Made by a program: the position numbers and the translations under genes
Notes under the pieces: generated by a model
The model's database searches: none
Seen by the model: only the letters and a program-made list of their open reading frames with translations
Told to the model about the DNA's origin: nothing
Source of the DNA: Azolla caroliniana
Lineage: Eukaryota; Polypodiophyta
DNA length: 64,000 bases
Assembly (NCBI GenBank): GCA_043228905.1
Contig: JBHGNT010000012.1
Coordinates: 19,716,001 to 19,780,000, forward strand
Direction of reading: 5' to 3'
In this document: positions 34,301 to 44,136 of the stretch, piece after piece
Position numbering within the stretch: position 1 is the stretch's first letter
Layout of the letters: every line of letters starts with the position of its first letter

Positions 34301-35709
34301 AGGGTTGTCAAAGTCCTTGTTTGGTACACAACACACCTTACATGATGACAAAAAATTCCACCACCTTATCCATTGTTACATGGCCTAAAATAACAACAAC
34401 CAACACAAACACACAAACATATCTATCTATATCTATATCTATATCTATATATATGTGTGAATCTAAAATTTTAACATAAGCGAGAATTTAGACATACATA
34501 CATGCATGGATGGATTTGTATGTACAGGCAAGGGACAAGAAGTGGATAGGGATGAGAACGAATCATGAATGGTTGGTCTTCAATGACAAGGTCACACCAT
34601 GTGCTTTTCACCATTTTTTTCGTCATAAAATCTAAAAAACACGTGATCAATAATCTACTAAAACAAAGTGAGGTGTGAAAATCGTTGAATACATTACTCA
34701 CAAGGGACTACGAAAAGGGTCACAGTTCACCATAGAAGAAGAAGAAACCTTGAGTTTGCATCAACCACACGAGTTGAATTTCAACTAAGCACTATGATTA
34801 GCTCTCTAATATCTAAACTAATCTTAAATAGAACCTACACACATCTAAGTTTTTAATGTCTAACCCTTGGCACAAATCTCTCGAGTTCTAATGAAGACAA
34901 ATCTCTAAGGGATAAGCAAGGGTTGTCAAAGTCCTTGTTTGGTACACAACACACCTTACATGATGACAAAAAATTCCACCACCTTATCCATTGCTACATG
35001 GCCTAAAATAACAATAACCAACACAAACACACAAACATATCTATCTATATCTATATCTATATCTATATATATGTGTGAATCTAAAATTTTAACATAAGCG
35101 AGAATTTAGACATACATACATGCATGGATGGATTTGTATGTACAGGCAAGGGACAAGAAGTGGATAGGGATGAGAACGAATCATGAATGGTTGGTCTTCA
35201 ATGACAAGGTCACACCATGTGCTTTTCACCATTTTTTTCGTCATAAAATCTAAAAAACATGTGATCAATAATCTACTAAAACAAAGTGAGGTGTGAAAAT
35301 CGTTGAATACATTACTCACAAGGGACTACGAAAAGGGTCATGGTTCACCATAGAAGAAGAAGAAACCTTGAGTTTGCATCAACTACACGAGTTGAATTTC
35401 AACTTAGCACTATGATTAGCTCTCTAATATCTAAACTAATCTTAAATAGGACCTACACAAATCTAAGTTTTTAATGGCTAACCCTTGGCACAAATCTCTC
35501 GAGTCCTAATGAAGACAAATCTCTAAGTGATAAGCAAGGGTTGTCAAAGTCCTTGTTTGGTACACAACACACCTTACATGATGACAAAAAATTCCACCAC
35601 CTTATCCATTGCTACATGGCCTAAAATAACAATAACCAACACAAACACACAAACATATCTATCTATATCTATATCTATATATGTGTGTGAATCTAAATTT
35701 TTAACATAA
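28304..35709 (+). repeat. 618-bp tandem array of PPO promoter and 5' coding sequence, 12 units
   Basis: Twelve head-to-tail units; from the second unit on, the spacing of any landmark is exactly 618 bp (for example 28909, 29527, 30145 up to 35089). The inner units are almost identical. The first and last units are more diverged and grade into block B flanks. Each unit contains, in PPO order, a CAC(C)A(C/T)GTG box, AATAATCTACTA, a TATA position changed to TACGAAAA, the GAAGAAGAAGAAAC leader, TCTAAGTTTTTAATG and about 140 bp matching the first PPO codons, with stops soon after the ATG. The rest is TACATACATGCATGG and CTATAT simple sequence. Block A has one such unit. Confidence 0.95.
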
Positions 35710-36035
35710 GCGAGAATTTAAATCAAGCCCTTTTTACTAAAAACGCAAACTTTAAACACCATAACAAATAGGCAACACCAAAACACTAGAACAAACCGAC
35801 AACACTAAACATCACCTATAAGTTTTAAGTGTCAACAGTCGTTTCTAGATTAGAACACGATGCTAAACATCACTGTATTGGATCTTAAGTTTAATCTTGT
35901 GTTTTTTAAACATTTTGCAAAAAACAAATATAAGAAAAAAGGGGTTTCAAAATCCTCCCTTTCTTATTCTTGTTCTCAAACGCTCCAAGCAAACTCCTCT
36001 TCAAACAACCAAGCATGATACCACCTCAATCCTAA

Positions 36036-36075
<40 letters not shown>

Positions 36076-36079
36076 TAAA

Positions 36080-39000
36080 AGCACACAATTATATTAATTG
36101 TATGTAAAATCCACTTAGTTACAATACTTCTTAGTCTCCTCTACTTATCATATGCTTATGTAGGGAGAGGGACGTTCTGTAATGCTACTAAAAAACCTGA
36201 ATATGCATTTGAGGAAATGATCCCCACATACTGTAATATCCAAAAATTCCACATGAGAATACCTTTAAGCTTCTTTATATAGGCTTTCACCCCATGTCTA
36301 TTATCAAACATGAAAGCTGTTGAGAGACAAGCTCAACATCGGCCGGATTGGCTGAAGAAGCCGAGGACCGGATCGGTTGGGACCGATCGGTTAGGCCGAG
36401 TGCATAAACCGGGAGGTGGTTAGGAAAGATATTCCGTGAGGAATATATTTGGGAGTTAGTGTAGGAGCTCTTAATGAGCATTGAAGTACTGTCAGTACTT
36501 TTGTCAGTCCTTCTAGGACTTGTATAAAAGTGTTCATTGAACACACATTTGTATAGAGTGTGGTGAATAGAGATTGTGTACTTCTGTTATATATTTTTTG
36601 TGTCTTCTCTCTCACTCTCTCTGTCTCTCCCACGTATACCGTGTAAGCTCAAGCTCTCCATTGAACCTGAGTTTCCTTCCTGCTGTTCGGTCTTCATACT
36701 TGCTTCCGCACGTTACTTTCTACAAAAGCATTACGCATATTCCAATTGTGTTGTAGACCCCAATAACGTAAAAATTGGAACAATATCTCCATCTCATCAT
36801 TTCCATTTTGAACATATTGAGAAAAAACCCATTTTTGAGGTCTCAAACAACAACGGGTTAAAACTTGCCAAATGTCCGATAAGTACTTCCAAATGGTACA
36901 CGTTATAGGACATTTAATGAACCTATGTGTACTATCCTCCAATGGAACGGTGCAAAAGAAACAAGTGCAAGACCCTAGTCCTCATCTCTTTAAGGCCGAA
37001 CCTAATGGGCGCCCACCAATCATGTCTCTCCATATGAATACCTTTGCACGAAATGGTAGATGGGATTGCCAACCACGTTGTAATATTTTCCACCACCTTG
37101 CATCTGACTTATATACATTCCACACCTTCCTTGCTTTAGGAGATAACCAAGATAATGATGCCATGGCATGATGATAAAATATATTTGTAGTGACCCATAA
37201 CAAGCGTGTACCATCTTGTAACCGCCAATCTACCCAAGGTGCAAAATTAGTTTTCAATGGCAAAGATCCTTGTAACAATGGTATATCATGTAATTTCTCC
37301 CAAATAAATCCATAATTTGGGGGAATACATAACCATCTCTTGGCATCTTCAAAATCCAACAACCTTTGAGATTCATTATCAACCACATCTTCCAAATGTA
37401 CAATCCCCAATCGAAATAAACGATTGAATTGAGATCTCAACTTCTCTTTCCCATGCCAAAAAAACACTTGATATGAAACAAGCAATTCGTTTTGTAATGA
37501 ATTACAATATTCTCGATCACTTGATGGTCCCTATTCAAAAAGAGATAATGCATCTTGCCACGATCTTACCAAATGTTGTCCACATACAAAATGTCGAATC
37601 TTTAGAGGAATACTTCCATTCAGTAGTGACCACCATGATGCTTGAATCTTTGTTTTCCCATGCACCAATCCTTCATGCTCAATAAAATATTGCATTATAG
37701 ATATCCATGGTTGATCTTGTTGACATATATCTCGCAATAATGTAAATCTACGAGCCATCAAATGCCTTTCCAAATCCAATATTGCTGCGCCACCTAACCT
37801 TTTAGGAGTAGCCAAATGGTCCCATGAAATCCATGTAACTCCCATCATTTCTCCCTTCCGCCACAACATGAACCGAATAGGTTGTAACATGCTTTGTAAT
37901 ATCTTAGTCCAAGGAAGTAAAGGCAAAAAATATAATAACATGGGTATCAAGATACATTGCACCACTTTGAGTTATACATGAAAGGGACATAATTGAGACT
38001 TCCAATACATAAATGTGTCCGTCAATTTACTACCAATCCAATCAATCAATTGAACATTTGTAACATCAATGCCCAATGGATAACCCAAATGTTGATAAAT
38101 TGAACCTCGTGTAATCATTGACCCTCGCCATCCCAAACATTCCAAATCACTCTCCGTACAAGAAATAAGGCGAGACTTCTCCAATTTATATACAACCCTG
38201 AGGCCAAAGAAAATTGATCCCAAACTTGCATACTCCTTTTAAGATTTTCTTTTGAGGCTTGTAAAAACATAAAAGAATCATCTGCCAATGCTTGTGCCAC
38301 CAATTGTCCACCAGAAGGAAGATGCAAACCCACAATATCACCACTGGCCACAAGATTTGACAACATTACTAACAAAGGATGTGTAACAATAGCAAATAAC
38401 AATGGGCTTAGTGGACATCATTGCCGCACGGCTCTAGTAAGAAACACTTTTGGAGTGACTCCACCATTAAGCATCACACGGGAGGTTGCATTTTGCCCTA
38501 GCAAAAAGATAAGTCGACACATACGAGGACCAAACCCCATATTATACTTCACACATGAGAGGAAAGACCAATTAACATGATCATATGCTTTTTCCAAATC
38601 TAATTGCGCCATAACCATTTCTTGATGTGTATGTCGAGCATAATCGGTCGCCATTTGAACATTCAAAACATTATGCAATATATTTCTACCTGTAATAAAA
38701 CCATATTGAGATGAATGAATAAGTTGAGGTAAGAACTTCTTAAGTCTGTTGGATAATATCTTTGCAAACAATTTGAACAACCCTCCCATCAATGAAATAG
38801 GCCTCCATTGATGAAATGACTCTGGAGATGGTATCTTTGGTATCGATTTGATTAAGCCCACCTTCCAGCTCTTAGGCATGAAACCAGAATCCCAACATTG
38901 TTGAAACATTTGTGTGAATGATCTCTTAAGCATGCTAGCATATTTCTTAAAAACTTCATTTGTAACACCATCCCAACCAAGGCTTTTACCATTTGGAAGG

Positions 39001-40394
39001 CGTAACAATACCTATTCCACCTCAACTTCTTCAAAATCAACATCCAATTCTTGACAAATATTTGTATTCATGGCACTCCCAATTACATTATAAAACTCTT
39101 GTCGTGATTTCAAGACATCCTCATTAATAATCAACTTTGGCCCAATCAAATTCTTAAAATGAGTAATACATAACTCAATAACCTTGGTTATGTCTACAAC
39201 AATGTCATCCCCTATCTTAATTTGTACCACATTTGAACGAGGATATGGTGGTCTTAATCCTTGAAAAAACATATGAGATTGTGATTATTTATCTATAAAT
39301 CCCTCCTTTAATTGATGTAGTCTTGTCTGTTGATAACTTTGACAAGACAAATTCTTCACAATGTCATGTACTTGAATTTGAACATCCAAAAGCTCTTTAT
39401 CATGTGGATTATTAATCAACAGTACATTGCATCGTGTAAAAATATATGAAAACTTATCAATCAATTGCTTACGTCTTTTAGCATTAGTCATACCATACAT
39501 ACGATGAATATCATTGATGTTTTGTAGTGTTGTATCCCATGCATGCCATCCTTTTGAAATAACTTGTTCTGCAAACATGCCAAAAATTTGTTGCATATAG
39601 GCATCAAATAAAGAATGTAATAACAAAGAAGAATTGAACCTCAAAGGGACTCGTTGAAGCAATGTTTTGTACATATATACCCCATGTTTATTAAACTCAA
39701 AACATATAGGAAAATGATCTGATGTCACAACCTCTTGCATAATTGACATATTAAGCATCTCTGGCAAAAAGGACTCATCATGCATAACATATATTCTATC
39801 TAACCTACTCCATTTTTCCTTGTATTGCATAGACTGAAATGTAAACCCAACCTCATCTTGATGCAACCATTTCCACACATCCAACTTCAAAACCTCTGAT
39901 GCCAATTTGTCTCAAATTGCTTGCTAAGGAGAATCCATCAATGAGAATCGTGAAGTAGATTGTGAAGCATCAACACACATATTAAAATCACGCATTAACA
40001 AACCAACACGTCCCACTAATAACCGTGGATACATTGAAGACCATAACTCAATGCGTTGATTAACATTATTGGGTGCATAGATTCCTACCAACCATATCAA
40101 ATCCTCAAAATACTTGACTTCCATCACAAAAAAACGTCCATATGGATCATTATAGACTATATGTGGACAAAACGAATCACGAATAATCATGATAACCCCT
40201 GAGTAATGATGTGATAACTGTCCTGCATAATATGCAGAATATCCACGCAAATGTAAAACTGATCCTGCTAAATCATGACACTTATGTTCAATTGCACATA
40301 AAACATCCGAATCTTTATCAAATAAAGTTTTCCATAATATATATTTCTTATGAGGAGAAGATGCCCCTCTCACATTCCATGATACCACTTTCAT
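36080..40394 (-). pseudogene. LINE ORF2 (endonuclease and reverse transcriptase), broken
   Basis: Starts MKVVSWNVRGASSP at 40394, the typical start of the APE-type endonuclease; further endonuclease motifs are YAPNN, RDFN (usually GDFN) and SDHFPI at about 39720. Reverse transcriptase runs from about 39000 (GKSLGWDGVTNEV, KSWKVGLIKSIPKI, RPISLMGGLFKLFAK, YGFITGRNI, LDLEKAYDHVNW) to ALADDSFMF at about 38280, the ADD catalytic motif. PFRAKVFIWRD at about 37040 belongs to the zf-RVT region. Stops or frameshifts occur near 39910, 39280, 39010, 38410, 37970 and 36960. The tail is cut by the solo LTR and continues to about 36080. Confidence 0.85.
36318..36724 (+). mobile_element. Solo LTR of a Copia-1-related family
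   Basis: 407 bp, starting TGTTGAGAGACAAGCTCAAC and ending CTTTCTACA, flanked by AAAGC at 36313-36317 and 36725-36729. It shares its start, the TCAGTCC..CTAGGACTTGTATAAA promoter region (TATAAAAG at 36523-36530) and a CT-rich end with the Copia-1 LTRs. No internal sequence adjoins it, so the rest was lost by LTR-LTR recombination after insertion into the LINE. Confidence 0.93.
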
Positions 40395-41889
40395 TTAACA
40401 CCTTTGGTAAGAACTTGCTCTTTATGAGCAAGTGAAGAGCAAGTGTATTCATGAATGTACTAACTACTTGTTCAAGAGTTGCATAAGGATTTGTGTGTAC
40501 TACATCCCCTCCACCAATATTAGGGTTTTGTTGTCTAGCTCCACGAGAACAAAGTCCTTGATTTAATTGAGGTCGTACCACCTTTCCTGAAGAATCAAAT
40601 TGTAATTGGTTGGAAAATCTCTGATTTCCCACTTGTTTTTGCCAAGGATTTTTCTTAAACCCCTCCTTCAATCTCAAATGATCTTTTGGTAATGTCGTAC
40701 CATAAGTATTTTTTATTCCCTTTGTATGGCAACACCCTTCCCTTTTATGTTATGCTTCACTTGATGCCACTCTCTATCTTCAACATTTGGGCCATCATTA
40801 TTGCATACTCCATTCTCCTCCCCAACACCTCTAACATGACCATGAACTTTAGGATCTCGCTCTAACCCATGATATGTTCCCTCATCCATGACCATATCAA
40901 CCATTGAGACAATATCCTTCTCAACATCTTCCTTATTTTTCCCTTTGACATTATTTTCTGGGGATAGTTCACCATGATATTGGAATTCAGCCATAAAATG
41001 CCCCAATTTACCACATTTAAAACCATCCAAGAAGTTTACAACTTGTATCCAGTAACATGCAAAATCTACATTTGTTCAACAAATTAACATGAGGAGCAAC
41101 CAAAACTTTACCAATTTGGGACATCAATCTTGGTAGTAAATCCCAAAAGAATGAGTTACTACAATCAATAGTCACCCAAATTGGACATTGTTGTTTTAAT
41201 AAATCTTTATAATCCACCACTGGAACCCATTCCATCACATGCACTAATCTTCTATAAAAAAAGATTGGTACCTTTGCCATCAAAGCCATACGGTGTTTTG
41301 GCATCGAAAAACTACATCATAGAAACCTCTTGGACCCACATACACATCCTCAACACAATTAGGCATTATGAATGAATTCAACTATTGCTTAATCCATGAT
41401 ACCAAAAGGAAGTTTGCTAGTGAAATACAAAATAACACCACGATCATAGAACCTGTCAAAAGTTGCTAACATAGAGTTGGTCTCCATCACCACCTCGACA
41501 ACATCCTCCTCCACAAAATGTTTAGTATCTTTCTCATTTTTTTCCATAAAATCGGAAAGCAAAGCCTTAAAAAATTCACAACGATTGTCAATATCATAAT
41601 CATATCCAATAACATCTTTCCCACCAAGAATATCAACATATGATGTTTTCTCATGTTTTGTAGAATCAATACACTTTTGCCTCTTGTAATTTTCATAACC
41701 ATCATCACTACCACATCCATCAACAATCATCAACTCACTTGTTGTTGTTGTGTCAGCCATCCTAATAGAGATTGAGAGAACTAACTTGAGACGATGACAC
41801 TTTTGCTTGTAGCTTCTTGTAACGATAGCAAAACGTAATGTCCAAATAATCCTTGGAAAGCCCTCTAAAGGAGTTTCACAACAAGCCAA
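40348..41889 (-). pseudogene. LINE ORF1 (nucleic-acid-binding protein), broken
   Basis: Protein-like minus-strand segments run from ATG at 41889 (MACCETPLEGFPRIIW) through 41304-41017 and 41030-40713 to 40348, in changing frames. FKCGKLGHFMAEF at about 41020 looks like the zinc knuckle of plant LINE ORF1 proteins with its last cysteine lost. It was presumably an RNA-binding chaperone of the LINE particle. At least three frame breaks. Confidence 0.65.
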
Positions 41890-43355
41890 AAATCATAAAA
41901 AACGGAGTTTTGAGGACAAAGTTACATCAGAAACATGTTTCAACACTATTCTTAAAACGTCATCGCGTTTTTCGTCTCTCTCTCTCTCTCTCTCTCTCAT
42001 ACAATACATACATAATAGAAAGACCCATATAATATAAGTGATGTATTATGAAAGAGTGTACATCATGTGCAATTCAAAGGACCCTAGAACATGGTTTTCA
42101 TAGAATTTTTTTGACCTTTCTTCATGGAGACAAGATATACAGGTATTTCGTTTTGCCTTAAAACCCAATTGTTATTGCTATTTTACAGAAATAGTCACTT
42201 GCTAGTTAGGTCGTAAAATTCGTTGTTTATTTTGGTGCTCCTAAAAGCATTTCATATCAACATAAATATTCGTTGTTTATTTTTAAGCGTATGTGGCATG
42301 GTGATGTGCACAAGATGAAATTGGAAAATGTGGTTTTACATACAAAACTTTCAAACAACATAAATAAAGTGGGCACGACCTCACATGGACATGAAGCCAT
42401 TGTCATGGAAAGTTGGCATGGGATAATTTTATACGTTAAAGGTTTGGAAACTTGAAGTAGATATTGATTTGATCGGAGGAAATATTTGAGCAAATACTTG
42501 TAGGAATTATGAGGATTGAAGCTCATGTTGTTGGACAATCGCAACATGCTATTAAACAAGTTGGTGCCTTTTTGCAATTGAATCGTGGATACACGACCAA
42601 AGGACTTGTTCCCCAATCAAAACACACCTTCACAAAACATGGGTCATTTTGTATTACCGTCTACTAGATGTAGATGAGAACAGATTTACCCTACCGAATC
42701 ACACCCAGGCCAACCCTTCGTGGTGCTTGACAGATTGTCTATTGAGAAATGACTATCACGTCAAAGGACTATTTAAGAAAACTTAAGCTCCATATTATCT
42801 AAATGAGCGTATATGTTTGCAAGACTTCTGGTCAACTTTTTTTTGGCTTGAAGAACTTCTTTGACAATTTCCATATAGTTCCCTTATTGCCTCTATTCTT
42901 TGTTTCGGTACTAGGAATCGACAACAACTCGGTTTAGGCTTAACCGGTTTGGCCTGGGTAGCCTAAACAGTTTTGGGGTTCTCAAACCTGAACTGAACCG
43001 ATCCCTAAACCGGTTTGGCCTAATCCGGTTTGGGAGCTGGTTTGGGACAAAAAAGCTGAAGATACCCAACAAAACACCACTACCACTACCACTTCCTCCT
43101 ACTCTTCTCCTCCTCCTCATAACTCCCACCCCCTCGGCCTTACCACTGATGAGTCAAATTCAACTCCAAGTCCCACCTCCACGAGTCTTTGTAGACTACT
43201 ATGATTGGTTGGATGATATCCATGAATCCCCTGCCTCCCACCACATAAACCATGAGGCCTGAGGCTATGGCGACCTATCACTCTCGGTGATCCAATCCTT
43301 CTCCAAAGAATGTATATAACACTGAACAACAAGGAGGTCCCATGATCGTCCACTA

Positions 43356-44105
43356 TGTTGGGATTACGGTCCCTCCGGATGGGATGGTCGGATATCCGGG
43401 AATCAGATGATGAATACCCCGGCTACGGAGCCGGATGATGAAGACCCCGGTTACGGAGCCGGATGCTGAAGACCCCGACTACGGAGCCGGATGCTGAAGA
43501 CCCCGACTACGGAGCCGGATGCTGAAGACCCCGACTACGGAGCCGGATGCTGAAGACTCCGGCTACGGAGCCGGATGATGAAGACCCCGGCTACGGAGCC
43601 GGATGCTGAAGACCCCGGTTACGGAGCCGGATGACGAATGTACCCGGAGAGAGATCCGGATACGGGGACATATTTGTGAATATGTTTGCCAAGAGCCCTT
43701 GAGGCTATATTTGTAAATAGCCCGAAAGTCATATCTGTATAAATATGACTTAGGGCAAACAGTTTAAATGTTGTTGCTCATTTTTATGTTTTCAACTGAG
43801 AGAGCAAAGTGAGAGCAGCCGAGAGAGAGGGAGAGAAAGGAAGAGGTCGACATCTCTGTGTATCACCGCCGACTGTGGCGAAGACAATGAGCTCAAGGTC
43901 GTTGCCTTGTAGCTTCACCATTGTACATCTCTGTTTATAGTGATAGTTGGAGTTTGAGGACTCCCGTGGTTTTTCCCCATTTAGGGTTTTCCACGTAAAA
44001 CATCCCGTGTACTCTTCTCTCTATTGTACTTCGTGCACTTTGTATTTCCTGTTTTCTGAAAGTTGATCCTATTCCTCGGTTGTGGCCGAGCACTGTTTTT
44101 CAACA
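43356..44105 (+). repeat. Copia-2 5' LTR with 28-bp minisatellite (8 units)
   Basis: Starts TGTTGGGATTACGGTCCC and ends TTTTTCAACA. Eight units of GATG(A/C)TGAAGACCCCGG plus a TACGGAGCCG part run from about 43407 to 43630. TATAAATA at 43738-43745 lies in the loop of the inverted repeat AAGTCATAT/ATATGACTT, just after a second inverted repeat GGCTAT/ATAGCC. Confidence 0.95.
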
Positions 44106-44108
44106 AAT

Positions 44109-44120
44109 TGGTATCAGAGC
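44109..44120 (+). other. Copia-2 primer-binding site
   Basis: TGGTATCAGAGC, complementary to initiator Met-tRNA, three bases after the 5' LTR. Confidence 0.9.
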
Positions 44121-44136
44121 ACGGTTAACACAGAAA

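Larger units (their letters stand above)
36073..41973 (-). mobile_element. L1-type LINE, decayed
   Basis: A non-LTR retrotransposon on the minus strand with an ORF1 with knuckle-like motif, then endonuclease, reverse transcriptase and a C-terminal zf-RVT-like region. It lies between two CT runs (about 36030-36072 and 41974-41999). The uninterrupted block A counterpart at about 3775-3815 is a single imperfect CT-rich stretch, so the element entered a pyrimidine tract. No A tail is evident at the 36073 end. A solo LTR interrupts it at 36318-36724. Confidence 0.85.

Noticed and set aside
28909-35319. An identical 76-codon minus-strand open frame repeated 11 times every 618 bp, with a similar one at 2839-3144
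   Set aside because: It lies antisense to the PPO-derived promoter region. Its sameness is explained by array homogenisation, it has no recognisable domain, and it overlaps simple CATA repeats. Not called as a gene.
28304-35709. Regular direct repeats as a possible CRISPR array
   Set aside because: Units are 618 bp with no unique spacers, in a plant-like genome. This is satellite DNA.
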